A stretch of DNA of 64,000 nucleotides from Pseudonocardia humida (GCF_023898865.1 NZ_JAGSOV010000051.1:1-64000); one strand, 5' to 3'; numbered from the stretch's first letter, positions 36,548 to 45,311 are shown. Made by a program: numbers and translations. The notes: a model not told the origin generated them from the sequence alone.

Positions 36548-37879
36548 TCACACCCCCCGAAACCGGTTGATCCCCCGCAGGTGGCGCTCCCGCTTGCCCG
36601 GGTCGGTGACGCCGAGGCCCTCCCGCGGGGCCAGCGCCAGCACGCCGATCTTGCCCTGGTGGCTGTTGGTGTGCACGTCCATCGCGGCCTGGCCGGTCTC
36701 GGCCAGCGGGTACACCTTGGAGACGGTGGGGTGGACCATGCCCTTGTCGACGAGCCGGTTGGCCTCGAACGACTCGCGGTAGTTGGCGAAGTGCGAGCCG
36801 ATGATCCGCTTGAGGTTCATCCAGAGGTAGCGGTTGTCGTAGCTGTGCTCGAAGCCCGACGTCGAGGCGCAGGTGACGATGGTGCCGCCGCGGCGGGCCA
36901 CGTAGACGCTGGCGCCGAAGGTCTCCCGGCCGGGGTGCTCGAACACGATGTCGGGGTCCTCGCCGCCGGTGAGCTCGCGGATGCGCGAGCCGAAGCGCTT
37001 CCACTCCGTCGGGTCCTGGGTGTGCTCGTCCTTCCAGAAGCGGTAGCCGTCCGCGCTCCGGTCGATGATCAGTTCGGCGCCCATCTGGCGGCAGATCTCG
37101 GCCTTGGCCGGCGAGGACACCACGCAGATCGGGATCGCGCCGCCGTTCAGCGCGAACTGGGTGGCGTAGGAGCCGAGGCCGCCGGAGGCGCCCCAGATCA
37201 GCACGACGTCACCCTGCTTCATGCACGCGCCGTTGCGCGACACCAGCTGCCGGTACGCCGTGGAGTTGACCAGGCCGGGGCTGGCGGCCTCCTCCCAGGT
37301 GAGGTGGGCGGGCTTGGGCATCAGCTGGTTGGACTTGACCAGGGCCAGCTCGGCCAGCCCGCCGAAGTTGGTCTCGAAGCCCCAGATCCGCTGCTCGGAG
37401 TCCATCATCGTGTCGCTGTGGCCGTCGGGGCTCTCCAGCTCCACCGAGAGGCAGTGCGCGACGACGCGGTCGCCGGGCTTCCACGCGTTCACCCCCGGCC
37501 CGGTGCGCACGACGACGCCGGCCAGGTCGGAGCCGACGACGTGGTAGGGCAGGTCGTGGCGCTTGGTGAGCGGGGAGACGCGGCCGTAGCGGCGCAGGAA
37601 GCCGAACGTGGACACCGGCTCGAAGATCGACGTCCAGACGGTGTTGTAGTTGATGGCGCTGGCCATCACGGCGACCAGCGCCTCGCCGGGGCCCAGCTCG
37701 GGGGTCGCGACCTCGTCGAGGTGCAGGCTCTTGCGCGGGTCCTTGTCGCGCGTGGGCATGCCGGAGAACATCTCGGCCTCGTCGGCGTGCACGGTGATGC
37801 CGCGGTAGTGCTCGGGGACCGGGAGCGAGCCCACGGCGTCGAGCTGGTCGGCGAGGATGGCGTCGAGGATCTCCTGCAC
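36548..37879 (-). CDS. ccr: Crotonyl-CoA carboxylase/reductase
   Basis: Reductive carboxylation of crotonyl-CoA with NADPH and CO2 to (2S)-ethylmalonyl-CoA; the key enzyme of the ethylmalonyl-CoA pathway and a source of ethylmalonyl extender units. 443 aa, MDR fold. Features: SAINYNTVWTSIFEP (CO2-pocket Asn), WGFETNFGGLAELALVK (the Phe-Glu pair), nucleotide loop WGASGGLGSYATQFAL, and IIGSHFANYRE (pocket His), all kept as in characterised Ccr by recall. GTG 37879, with GGAGG about 9 nt upstream. A palindromic site lies about 70-95 nt upstream. Monocistronic by its own terminator. Confidence 0.96.
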   Translation of the reverse strand: MQEILDAILADQLDAVGSLPVPEHYRGITVHADEAEMFSGMPTRDKDPRKSLHLDEVATPELGPGEALVAVMASAINYNTVWTSIFEPVSTFGFLRRYGRVSPLTKRHDLPYHVVGSDLAGVVVRTGPGVNAWKPGDRVVAHCLSVELESPDGHSDTMMDSEQRIWGFETNFGGLAELALVKSNQLMPKPAHLTWEEAASPGLVNSTAYRQLVSRNGACMKQGDVVLIWGASGGLGSYATQFALNGGAIPICVVSSPAKAEICRQMGAELIIDRSADGYRFWKDEHTQDPTEWKRFGSRIRELTGGEDPDIVFEHPGRETFGASVYVARRGGTIVTCASTSGFEHSYDNRYLWMNLKRIIGSHFANYRESFEANRLVDKGMVHPTVSKVYPLAETGQAAMDVHTNSHQGKIGVLALAPREGLGVTDPGKRERHLRGINRFRGV

Positions 37880-37945
37880 GGCTGGGCCTCCGGTGGTGCT
37901 CGTCGCTGCGTGGTCTCCGCCAGATGCTTGCTATCCCGAACAAGT

Positions 37946-37974
37946 GGCGGTTACTGCGCAGTATGGTAACCGCC
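37946..37974. promoter_or_regulatory. Operator-like palindrome upstream of ccr
   Basis: Inverted repeat GGCGGTTAC (37946-37954) / GTAACCGCC (37966-37974) with 11-nt spacer, overlapping a perfect 12-bp palindrome TACTGCGCAGTA (37952-37963). It lies 67-95 nt before the ccr start codon on the minus strand, in a local AT-richer patch. The regulator is not identified; TetR-type and CcrR-like proteins are candidates. Confidence 0.55.
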
Positions 37975-38058
37975 GCCGGTCCGGCGGTCGCCCCGCTGAA
38001 TCGTGCCGGGTGACGAGGGCCACTACCGTGCGCCGCAGCACGCGCCCCGCGAGCGGCC

Positions 38059-38538
38059 TCAGTGCGCCGCCGCGGGCTCGACCAGCTCGACCAGGACGCC
38101 ACCGGCGTCCTTCGGGTGCACGAAGTTGATCCGCGAGCCCGCCGTGCCCCGGCGCGGCTCGTCGTAGAGCAGGCGCAGGCCCTTCGCCCGCAGTGCCGCC
38201 GACACGGCCTCGACGTCGGCGACCCGGTAGGCGAGCTGCTGGATGCCGGGGCCGTTGCGGTCGATGAACTTGCCGATGGCCGAATCGGCGCGCAGCGGGG
38301 CCAGCAGCTGGACGGCGGCGCCGCCGATGCCACCGGGCGCGGACAGCATCGCCTCGCGCACGCCCTGCTCCTCGTTGACCTCTTCGTGGGTGACCGCCAG
38401 GCCCAGCGTCGAGGCGTACCACTCGATGGCCGCGTCGAGGTCGGGGACGGCGATGCCGACGTGGTCGACGCCGAGCACGCCCGGCTCGGCCAGTGCCTGG
38501 ACGGTGGAGTCGGACCCGGTACCCGCGTGATCGGCCAT
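38059..38538 (-). CDS. mce: Methylmalonyl/ethylmalonyl-CoA epimerase
   Basis: VOC-fold metalloenzyme that interconverts (2S) and (2R) forms of methylmalonyl- or ethylmalonyl-CoA, linking Ccr product to Ecm substrate. 159 aa. Motifs: VDHVGIAVPDLDAAIEWY, NEEQGVREAMLSAPG, GGAAVQLLAP, GPGIQQLAYRVADVEA, LYDEPRRGTAGSRINFVHPKDAGGVLVELVEP. The family-typical HH of GxHHxAF is QQ here, so one expected metal-ligand His is Gln; mycobacterial Rv1322A-type proteins share this as I recall. ATG 38538. Transcribed toward ccr with a 179-nt gap, divergent from the thiolase gene. Confidence 0.92.
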   Translation of the reverse strand: MADHAGTGSDSTVQALAEPGVLGVDHVGIAVPDLDAAIEWYASTLGLAVTHEEVNEEQGVREAMLSAPGGIGGAAVQLLAPLRADSAIGKFIDRNGPGIQQLAYRVADVEAVSAALRAKGLRLLYDEPRRGTAGSRINFVHPKDAGGVLVELVEPAAAH

Positions 38539-38565
38539 GGGCGGGAATGTAGTGGCCGTGGTCGG

Positions 38566-38581
38566 TCACGCCCTGGCGTGA
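38566..38581. promoter_or_regulatory. Palindrome in mce/thiolase divergent region
   Basis: TCACGCC (38566-38572) and GGCGTGA (38575-38581) with a 2-nt spacer, in the 155-nt divergent region. It resembles a binding site for a dimeric regulator and could co-control both genes. No match to a known regulator motif is claimed. Confidence 0.45.
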
Positions 38582-38693
38582 ATCGATGCCTGTGCGCCGC
38601 GTCACGACCGGGACGGGCCTTCGACCAGGCAACATGGGCGTGACCGCCAGGTATCGTCGAACGGCTCTCGCCACCGCCGCCGCAGGAGGAACC

Positions 38694-39887
38694 GTGTCCG
38701 GATCGGTCATCGTCGCCGGAGCTCGCACCCCGATGGGGCGCCTGCTGGGCCAGCTCAAGGACTTCACCGGCGCGCAGCTGGGCGGTGTGGCCATCAAGGC
38801 CGCGCTGGAGCGGGCGGGCGTGTCGCCCGACCAGGTCGACTACGTGATCATGGGCCAGGTGCTCACCGCGGGCGCCGGGCAGATCCCGGCGCGGCAGGCC
38901 GCCGTGGCCGCCGGCATCGGCATGGACGTGCCCGCGCTGACCGTCAACAAGGTGTGCCTGTCCGGGCTGAACGCCATCGCCCTGGCCGACCAGCTCATCC
39001 GCGCGGGCGAGTGCGAGATCGTGGTGGCCGGCGGGCAGGAGTCGATGACGCAGGCGCCGCACCTGCTGGCGAAGTCGCGCGCGGGCTTCAAGTACGGCGA
39101 CGTGACCATGACCGACCACATGGCCTACGACGGACTGCACGACTCGTTCGACCAGGTGTCGATGGGCGCCTCGACCGAGAAGCACAACGCGCGCTACGAG
39201 CTGACCCGCGCCGAGCAGGACGAGTTCGCCGCGGCCTCGCACCAGCGGGCGGGCAAGGCCATCGCGGGCGGGCTGTTCGCCGAGGAGATCGCGCCGGTGC
39301 ACGTGCCCCAGCGCAAGGGCGACCCGGTGGTGGTCGACAGCGACGAGGGCGTGCGGCCGGACACCACCGCCGAGACCCTCGGCAAGCTGCGCCCGGCCTT
39401 CTCCGCCGACGGCACGATCACCGCGGGCTCCTCGTCGCCGATCAGCGACGGCGCCGCCGCGGTGGTGGTGATGAGCCGGGCCAAGGCCGAGGAGCTCGGG
39501 CTGACCTGGCTGGCCGAGATCGGAGCGCAGGGCATGGTGGCCGGGCCGGACGACTCCAGCCTGCACGAGCAGCCGGCCAACGCGATCGCCGCCGCCTGCC
39601 GCAAGGAGGGCATCGAGGCCGCCGACCTGGACGTCATCGAGATCAACGAGGCCTTCGCCGCGGTGGGCGTGGTGTCGACCCGCAAGCTCGGCGTCGACCC
39701 GGAGAAGGTGAACCCGAACGGCGGCGCGATCGCCCTCGGGCACCCGATCGGCGCCTCCGGGGCGCGGCTGGCGCTGCACCTGGCGCTGGAGCTCAAGCGG
39801 CGCGGCGGCGGTGTCGGCGCGGCGGCCCTGTGCGGCGGCGGCGGCCAGGGCGACGCCCTGATCCTCCGAGTGCCGGCGGCCGGCTGA
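38694..39887 (+). CDS. Acetyl-CoA C-acetyltransferase (thiolase)
   Basis: Condenses two acetyl-CoA to acetoacetyl-CoA or cleaves 3-ketoacyl-CoA. 397 aa. Nucleophile Cys88 in [24 protein letters not shown] near the C-terminus and the final [12 protein letters not shown] with the base Cys. GTG 38694 directly follows AGGAGGA (38684-38690); the longer upstream frame is rejected. It matches the position of fadA4 (Rv1323). In this window it would start the acetyl-CoA to crotonyl-CoA route. meaB follows after 27 nt in the same direction. Confidence 0.94.
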   Translation: MSGSVIVAGARTPMGRLLGQLKDFTGAQLGGVAIKAALERAGVSPDQVDYVIMGQVLTAGAGQIPARQAAVAAGIGMDVPALTVNKVCLSGLNAIALADQLIRAGECEIVVAGGQESMTQAPHLLAKSRAGFKYGDVTMTDHMAYDGLHDSFDQVSMGASTEKHNARYELTRAEQDEFAAASHQRAGKAIAGGLFAEEIAPVHVPQRKGDPVVVDSDEGVRPDTTAETLGKLRPAFSADGTITAGSSSPISDGAAAVVVMSRAKAEELGLTWLAEIGAQGMVAGPDDSSLHEQPANAIAAACRKEGIEAADLDVIEINEAFAAVGVVSTRKLGVDPEKVNPNGGAIALGHPIGASGARLALHLALELKRRGGGVGAAALCGGGGQGDALILRVPAAG

Positions 39888-39914
39888 GCCGCGGCGACGT
39901 CCCCACTCCCGCCC

Positions 39915-40889
39915 GTGGCGCGCCGCACCGATGTCGCCGGGCTGGTGCGGCGCGCGCTCGACGGCGAGCAACTGGCCGTGGCCCGGCTGATCTCGCTGGT
40001 CGAGGACGCCGGCCCGGGGCTGCGGGAGGCGGCCGCGGCGCTGGCCCCGCACACCGGGCGCGCGCACGTGGTGGGCCTGACCGGGCCGCCAGGGGTCGGG
40101 AAGTCGACCACGACGTCGGCGCTGGTGTCGGCCCTGCGGGCGGACGGCAGGCGGGTCGGCGTGCTGGCCGTTGACCCCTCCTCGCCGTTCACCGGCGGGG
40201 CGCTGCTGGGCGACCGCGTGCGGATGGCCGAGCACACCACCGACCCGGGGGTGTTCATCCGGTCGATGGCGACCCGCGGGCACCTGGGCGGGCTGGCCTG
40301 GTCGACCCCGCAGGCGCTGCGCGTGCTCGACGCCGCGGGCTGCGACGTCGTGCTGGTGGAGACGGTCGGCGTGGGGCAGTCCGAAGTGGACGTCGTGGCG
40401 CTGGCCGACACGACGGTGGTGCTGCTGGCCCCGGGGATGGGCGACGGCGTGCAGGCGGCCAAGGCCGGCATCCTCGAGGTGGCCGACGTGTTCGTGGTGA
40501 ACAAGGCCGACCGCGACGGCGCCGACCGCGCCGTGCGGGAGCTGCGCCAGATGCTGTCGATGGGCCACCGGGACGCCGCCGACGGGTGGACGCCGCCGGT
40601 GGTGCCGACGGTGGCCACCCGGGCCGACGGCGTGGCCGACCTGGCGGCCGCCCTGGACGAGCACCGCGCGCACCTCGACGCCGGCGACGGCCGCGAGCGC
40701 AGGCGGCTGGCCAGGGCGCGGGCCGAGATCGAGGCGCTGGCCCTCGACGCCGTGCGCGTGCGGATCGGCGACCTGCGCGGCTCGGTGGCGCTGCCGGAAC
40801 TGGCCAAGCGCATGGTGGCCGGTGAGCTGGACCCCTACCGGGCCGCCGACGAGCTGGTCGGGGCGGTGCGGCCCGACCCGTCGCGGTGA
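39915..40889 (+). CDS. meaB: MeaB/ArgK family G-protein chaperone of B12 mutases
   Basis: GTPase that protects and repairs adenosylcobalamin acyl-CoA mutases. 324 aa. P-loop GLTGPPGVGKSTTT, metal/switch region VLAVDPSSPFTGGALLGDRVRM, and guanine motif NKADRDGAD. The C-terminal helical part matches the MeaB dimer domain. GTG 39915, probably cotranscribed with the thiolase gene. Its likely client in the window is Ecm, 15 kb away; a methylmalonyl-CoA mutase elsewhere is possible too. Confidence 0.94.
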   Translation: MARRTDVAGLVRRALDGEQLAVARLISLVEDAGPGLREAAAALAPHTGRAHVVGLTGPPGVGKSTTTSALVSALRADGRRVGVLAVDPSSPFTGGALLGDRVRMAEHTTDPGVFIRSMATRGHLGGLAWSTPQALRVLDAAGCDVVLVETVGVGQSEVDVVALADTTVVLLAPGMGDGVQAAKAGILEVADVFVVNKADRDGADRAVRELRQMLSMGHRDAADGWTPPVVPTVATRADGVADLAAALDEHRAHLDAGDGRERRRLARARAEIEALALDAVRVRIGDLRGSVALPELAKRMVAGELDPYRAADELVGAVRPDPSR

Positions 40890-40969
40890 TCCACTCCGGT
40901 CGGTGGTGGTCGTTATGCTCCCCCCGTCGAACGCCCTGGTCAGCGGTGGGCGCACGAGGAGGCGACACG

Positions 40970-42460
40970 GTGACGACATCACGACACCCGCAGGCGGGTG
41001 GGGACACCGGCGCCACCGGTGGCGGGAAGCAGGTCCTGCGGGTCGAGGCGAACGGCATCAACGTGATCGCGGACGCCGAGCGCAAGGGCAGGCCGAGGGA
41101 CCTTTTCTGGCCGTGGTTCGCGGCCAACATCTCGGTCTTCGGGATCAGCTACGGGGCGTTCACCCTGGCCTTCGGCATCTCGTTCGCGCAGGCGCTCGTC
41201 GTCGGCGTGGTCGGGATCGTGTTCTCGTTCCTGCTGTGCGGCTTCGTCGCGCTGGCCGGGAAGCGCGGCTCGGCGCCCACGATGGTGCTCAGCCGGGCCG
41301 CGTTCGGCGTGCGCGGGAACCGGGTGCCCGCGGCGATCTCCTGGCTGCTCACCGTCGGCTGGGAGACGGCGCTGACCATCCTGGCCACGCTGGCCACGGC
41401 CACCGTGTTCGAGCGGATGGGCTGGGGTGGGGGCACCCCGGTGCAGCTGATCGCACTGGTCGTGGTGGCGGGGCTGGTGATCGCCGCGGGCGTGCTGGGC
41501 TTCGACACCATCATGCGGCTGCAGACCGTCATCACGATCGTGACCGCGGTGCTGACCGTGGTGTACGTGGTGCTGGTGGCCGGCGGCATCGACTGGGCCG
41601 CCGTGTCGGCCCTGCCGAGCGGCTCGACCCAGCAGGTGATCGGCGCGCTGATCTTCCTGGCCACCGGCTTCGGCCTGGGCTGGGTGAACCTGGCCGCGGA
41701 CTACTCGCGCTACCTGCCGCGCTCGGTCTCCGCGGCCGGGGTGGTGGCCTGGACGACGATCGCCGCCTCCATCGCCCCGATCGTGCTGCTGGTGCTCGGC
41801 CTGCTGCTGGCCGGCTCCTCGGCCGAGCTCAGCGAGAACCTGGCGGCCGACCCGGTGGGCGCGCTGGCCGAGGCGGTGCCGACGTGGTTCCTGCTGCCGT
41901 TCGTGCTGACGGCCGTGCTCGGCCTGGTCGGCGGGGCGGTGCTGGACATCTACTCGTCCGGCCTGGCGCTGATGGCCACCGGGCTGCGGATCCCGCGCCC
42001 GGTCGCGGCGCTGGTGGACGGCCTGATCATGGTGGCGGGCACGGTGTACGTGGTCTTCGTCGCGCAGGACTTCCTCGGGCAGTTCACCGGGTTCCTGATC
42101 ACGCTCGGCGTGCCGGTGGCCGCGTGGTGCGGGATCGTGCTGGCCGACATCGCGCTGCGCAGGCGCGACTACGACGAGGAGGACCTGTTCGACCCGGCCG
42201 GCCGCTACGGCGACGTGCGGCTGATGCCGATCCTGCTGCTGGCCGTGTGCGCCTTCATCGGGTGGGGCCTGGTGACCAACTCGGCGGCGGGCTGGCTGTC
42301 GTGGCAGGGCTACCTGCTCGGGCCGTTCGGCCTGGGCGGCCCGGAGGGCGACTGGGCCTACGCGAACCTCGGGGTGTTCGTCTCGCTGGCGCTGGGCTTC
42401 CTGGTGACCTTCGTGGGCGGGCGCGCCGCCGTGCGCGCCCAGGAGCGGCGCGCCGGCTGA
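40970..42460 (+). CDS. NCS1 family nucleobase/cation permease
   Basis: A 496-aa transporter with about 12 hydrophobic segments. RPRDLFWPWFAANISVFGISYGAF is the typical NCS1 start, followed by GKRGSAPTMVLSRAAFGVRGN and GFGLGWVNLAADYSRYLPR. It resembles purine/cytosine permeases; allantoin, hydantoin or thiamine cannot be excluded. GTG 40970 follows CGAGGAGG (40955-40962). A 14-nt gap separates its end from the convergent XRE gene. Confidence 0.88.
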   Translation: MTTSRHPQAGGDTGATGGGKQVLRVEANGINVIADAERKGRPRDLFWPWFAANISVFGISYGAFTLAFGISFAQALVVGVVGIVFSFLLCGFVALAGKRGSAPTMVLSRAAFGVRGNRVPAAISWLLTVGWETALTILATLATATVFERMGWGGGTPVQLIALVVVAGLVIAAGVLGFDTIMRLQTVITIVTAVLTVVYVVLVAGGIDWAAVSALPSGSTQQVIGALIFLATGFGLGWVNLAADYSRYLPRSVSAAGVVAWTTIAASIAPIVLLVLGLLLAGSSAELSENLAADPVGALAEAVPTWFLLPFVLTAVLGLVGGAVLDIYSSGLALMATGLRIPRPVAALVDGLIMVAGTVYVVFVAQDFLGQFTGFLITLGVPVAAWCGIVLADIALRRRDYDEEDLFDPAGRYGDVRLMPILLLAVCAFIGWGLVTNSAAGWLSWQGYLLGPFGLGGPEGDWAYANLGVFVSLALGFLVTFVGGRAAVRAQERRAG

Positions 42461-42474
42461 GCCCACCGCGGCGC

Positions 42475-43644
42475 TCACGTCGCCCGCCCCGTCGGGAGGG
42501 GGCGCGCGAGGCGCCCGGCGACGCGCGCCGAGCCGATGCCGGTGGCCAGCTCGCGGGCCGTCGCGGCGTGCTCGGCGGCGAGGGCGGGCTCGGCCTCGCC
42601 CAGCACGCGCGCGAGGTCGGCGTGGACGGCGGCGCGGTGGCGCACCGAGCGCTGCGGGACGTCGAGGGCGCGGTGCAGCGGCGCGGCGGCGGCCCGGTCG
42701 CCCAGCTCGGCCAGCGCGTGGCCGTGCCAGCGGTGCACGTCGGCCACGTCGATGCGCAGCCCCGGTAGCGGGGTGACCACGTCGACGACCTCGCTCCACC
42801 GGTGCCGCGCGTCGTCGATGGCGCGGGTGGCGGCCGCCCGGTCGCCCGCGGCCGCGGCGGCCACGGCCATCGCCCCGGCCAACCGGACCTCCGCGGTGCT
42901 GCCGGCGCCGGGCGCCGCGCTGCCCAGGAGCGCGACGGCGGCGGCCGGCTCGCCCGCGTCGACCAGGACCTCGGCCTGACCGGCGACGGCCGCCGCGACG
43001 GCCTCCGGGACGGCGGCCTCGCGGGCCGCGGCCAGTGAGCGGTCGTAGCGGCGCCAGGCCAGGTCGTGGTGGCCGCGGTCGAGCGACTGGGCGGCGCCCA
43101 GCGCCGCCGCGGCGGAAAGCACCGCGGCCAGGCCGGCCCGCGGCCCGGGGTCGACCGCGTGCGCCACGATCTCGGACAGGCGCTCGATCTGCGCGTCGAC
43201 CAGCGCGCCTGCCCCGGCCGCGCCCAGCTCGTCGTCGAGCCGTGCGGCCGCGGCGAGCTGGTCCCACCACGGGGCGGCGCCGGCCCGGGCGGCGGCCGCG
43301 GCCTCGGCGAGCGCGGTGCGCAGCCGACCGGGGCCGTCGGCGTCGGGGATGTCGGCGCCGTGCGCGGCGAGGCCGAGCTCCGCGGCCGGGCGGCCGTACA
43401 GCTCGGTGAGCAGCTCCCGGTAGGGCGGGTCGGGCAGGGCGTGGCCGTTCTCCCAGCGCGACAGCTGGGTCTTCAGGCTGGCCGCGGCGGCGACCGGGGC
43501 CCCGCGCTCCCGGCCCAGCGCGGCGAGCCGGCGGGCGGCCTCGCTCTGGGACCAACCGCGGGCCGACCGGGCCGCGCGCAGGGCCGTCACGGTCGGCTCT
43601 CCGCCCGGTGCTGGCCCGCGGCGGGGCGGTCGGGTGCGCGTCAT
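42475..43644 (-). CDS. XRE-type regulator with TPR-like sensor domain
   Basis: A 389-aa protein. N-terminal helix-turn-helix at about residues 20-80 (VTALRAARSARGWSQSEAARRLAALG, SLKTQLSRWENGHALPDPPYRELLTELYG). The remainder is Ala-rich helical repeats of TPR type, as in actinobacterial regulators that bind peptides or small signals. ATG 43644; a longer frame to 43821 is rejected because it overlaps the divergent small gene. A TTGACA -35-like box for it is at 43674-43679 on the minus strand. Target unknown; the divergent small gene is the neighbour. Confidence 0.83.
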   Translation of the reverse strand: MTRTRPPRRGPAPGGEPTVTALRAARSARGWSQSEAARRLAALGRERGAPVAAAASLKTQLSRWENGHALPDPPYRELLTELYGRPAAELGLAAHGADIPDADGPGRLRTALAEAAAAARAGAAPWWDQLAAAARLDDELGAAGAGALVDAQIERLSEIVAHAVDPGPRAGLAAVLSAAAALGAAQSLDRGHHDLAWRRYDRSLAAAREAAVPEAVAAAVAGQAEVLVDAGEPAAAVALLGSAAPGAGSTAEVRLAGAMAVAAAAAGDRAAATRAIDDARHRWSEVVDVVTPLPGLRIDVADVHRWHGHALAELGDRAAAAPLHRALDVPQRSVRHRAAVHADLARVLGEAEPALAAEHAATARELATGIGSARVAGRLARPLPTGRAT

Positions 43645-43725
43645 GGACCCAGGGTGTCGGTGCTCGGCCGTACTGTCAACTGCGTTGCCGCAACAGGCGT
43701 CAACAGCGATCGACGAGGAGAGGCC

Positions 43726-43917
43726 ATGGATCCGACGACGTGCTCGGTGTGCGTGCTGGCCGGCTCGATGGGTGGCGCGGTGGCCGGGCTGTGCGCCGCC
43801 CGGCGGCGGGCGCGCTGGCACGCCCGGGGGCGGGAGCGCGGGCGGACGGGTCGGACGTGGCCGGGCGGCCGCGCCCGTCCGCGACCTCCCGGGGAGGGCG
43901 GCGATGCGGACGTGTGA
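43726..43917 (+). CDS. Small hypothetical protein
   Basis: A 63-aa reading frame with a strong ribosome site GAGGAGAGG ending 3 nt before ATG 43726. It has a short N-terminal Cys/Gly hydrophobic stretch (CSVCVLAGSMGGAVAGLC) then an Arg-rich tail. The N-terminal CxxC and weak hydrophobicity suggest a small membrane-associated or metal-binding peptide; no family is recognised. It is divergent from the XRE gene, a typical layout for a small effector controlled by such a regulator. The upstream palindrome GTTGC-C-GCAAC lies near 43684-43694. Confidence 0.5.
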   Translation: MDPTTCSVCVLAGSMGGAVAGLCAARRRARWHARGRERGRTGRTWPGGRARPRPPGEGGDADV

Positions 43918-43937
43918 TCAGCCGGGGCGGGCCGTGG

Positions 43938-44441
43938 TCAGTGGAAGTCGCCCGCGGCGTGGCGCACCTTGCCGAGCAGTTCGGTCAGCTGGGCCTGCTC
44001 CGCGCCGTCGAGCCCGGTCATGCCGAAGCCGACCGCGGTCACCGCCCTGGTCGCCTGCTCCATGCGGCCGGTGCCGTCCTCGGTGATCTCGACGAGGGTC
44101 GCCCGCCGGTCGGTGGGGTGCGGGATCCGCCGGACCAGGCCGTCGGCCTGCAGGCGGTCGACGATGTTGGTGACGCTGGTCGGGTGCAGCTGCAGCCGCT
44201 CGCCCATCGTCCGCATCGGCAGCCGGCCCGTGCGCGAGAACGTCAGCAGCACGAGGGCCTCGTAGCGGGCGAAGGTCAGCCCGTGCGGGCGCAGGATCGC
44301 GTCCACGGACGAGAGCAGGATCTGCTGCACGCGCATGACGCTGGTGACGGCGGCCATGGTCGTCGCGGGACCGATCCGCTCCGACCACAGCGACGCTGCC
44401 CGCAGGATCGGATCGAACGGCAGCGGGTCTCGCGGCGTCAT
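43938..44441 (-). CDS. MarR family transcriptional regulator
   Basis: A 167-aa winged-helix protein. Core [48 protein letters not shown] is the MarR recognition helix and wing with the conserved DRR. The end of the protein is a dimerisation helix. ATG 44441; the longer frame to 44531 runs into the divergent gene. Divergent from the thiamine-binding-like gene across 70 nt, so that gene may be its target. Confidence 0.9.
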   Translation of the reverse strand: MTPRDPLPFDPILRAASLWSERIGPATTMAAVTSVMRVQQILLSSVDAILRPHGLTFARYEALVLLTFSRTGRLPMRTMGERLQLHPTSVTNIVDRLQADGLVRRIPHPTDRRATLVEITEDGTGRMEQATRAVTAVGFGMTGLDGAEQAQLTELLGKVRHAAGDFH

Positions 44442-44511
44442 GAGCTGCGACGTTAGCAGTGCCGGGCGCGCACCTCGCGCACCCGGCGCGGACTGGGGCA
44501 GGCTGGCGGCC

Positions 44512-44859
44512 ATGCTCATCGCCTTCAGCATCGCTCCCTCGGGTGCCTACCCCGACGCCGACGGGGACAGCGTCGGCGACGTCGTCGCCGACGCCGTCCG
44601 GGTGGTCCGCGAGTCGGGCCTGCCCAACGAGACGACGGCCATGTTCACCACGATCGAGGCCCCGACCTGGGAGGAGGGGATGGACGTCGTCCGGCGGGCG
44701 GTGGAGGCCGTGCAGGCCAGGGCGCCGCGGGTGAGCCTGGTGCTCAAGGCCGACATCCGCCCGGGCCACACCGGCCAGCTGACGGCGAAGGTCGAGCGGG
44801 TCGAGCAGGCGCTGCGCCGGGGCGGCCCGGCGGAGGGCGGGGACGCAGCCGGCGGCTGA
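44512..44859 (+). CDS. MTH1187-type thiamine-binding (DUF77) protein
   Basis: A 115-aa protein with IAFSIAPSG at the start, [41 protein letters not shown] in the middle and [12 protein letters not shown] near the end, matching the small ferredoxin-like DUF77/YkoF-type proteins that bind thiamine. Role in thiamine handling is inferred from family only. ATG 44512. The Gly/Ala-rich tail is not conserved. Divergent from the MarR gene. Confidence 0.82.
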   Translation: MLIAFSIAPSGAYPDADGDSVGDVVADAVRVVRESGLPNETTAMFTTIEAPTWEEGMDVVRRAVEAVQARAPRVSLVLKADIRPGHTGQLTAKVERVEQALRRGGPAEGGDAAGG

Positions 44860-44960
44860 TCGGTCGGTCGCGTCGGCGGGGTCGGCCGGGCCCGTCCGGT
44901 CAGCCGGCGGGCCGGGTCGGGCGGGTCCGTCCGCCGGCTCATGGGTCTGCGAGGACCGCC

Positions 44961-44998
44961 GCGGCCCGGGCGCGCCGTCGTGGCGCCGCCCGGGCCGC
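44961..44998. terminator. Hairpin between convergent small genes
   Basis: Arms GCGGCCCGGGCG (44961-44972) and CGCCCGGGCCGC (44987-44998) pair perfectly, with an inner CGCC/GGCG extension and a short loop. It lies between the thiamine-binding-like gene and the convergent membrane protein gene, 19 nt from the latter's stop. Candidate bidirectional terminator. Confidence 0.55.
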
Positions 44999-45017
44999 CG
45001 ACCGGCCGGTCCGGCGG

Positions 45018-45311
45018 TCAGCCCAGGGCGATGACCAGCGTGTAGAAGAACACGCCGATCAGGATCGCGGCCGCGCCCAGCCAGATGCCGATCTTGGCCT
45101 GCTTCGGCGGCGCGGTGCGGCGCAGCGCGGTCACGCCCAGGCCGACGGCGGTGGCGCCGACCACCCAGCCCGCGATCGAGATCGGGCTGACCACGAGTGC
45201 CACGATCCCGACGATCATGGCGATCTTGCCCAGGGTCGGGCTCTCGTTGCGGGCCGTCTTGCGGCGGGCGTCGCCGACCAGCCGGTCTGCGACGGTGTTG
45301 TCCGAGCTCAT
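45018..45311 (-). CDS. Two-TM DUF4190-like membrane protein
   Basis: A 97-aa protein with a charged N-terminus (about 30 residues) and two hydrophobic helices (KIAMIVGIVALVVSPISIAGWVVG and IGIWLGAAAILIGVFFYTLVIAL) flanking a basic loop RRTAPPKQAK. The form is like DUF4190 small membrane proteins of unknown role. ATG 45311 with GAAGGAAC upstream. The shared 263-nt upstream region with the next gene contains GACCG-TT-CGGTC near 45365. Confidence 0.72.
   Translation of the reverse strand: MSSDNTVADRLVGDARRKTARNESPTLGKIAMIVGIVALVVSPISIAGWVVGATAVGLGVTALRRTAPPKQAKIGIWLGAAAILIGVFFYTLVIALG

Noticed and set aside
37209-40982. 1257-aa minus-strand open frame
   Set aside because: It runs antisense through thiolase and meaB and through another frame of mce and ccr; composition is His/Arg/Gly-rich as expected of a GC-driven shadow.
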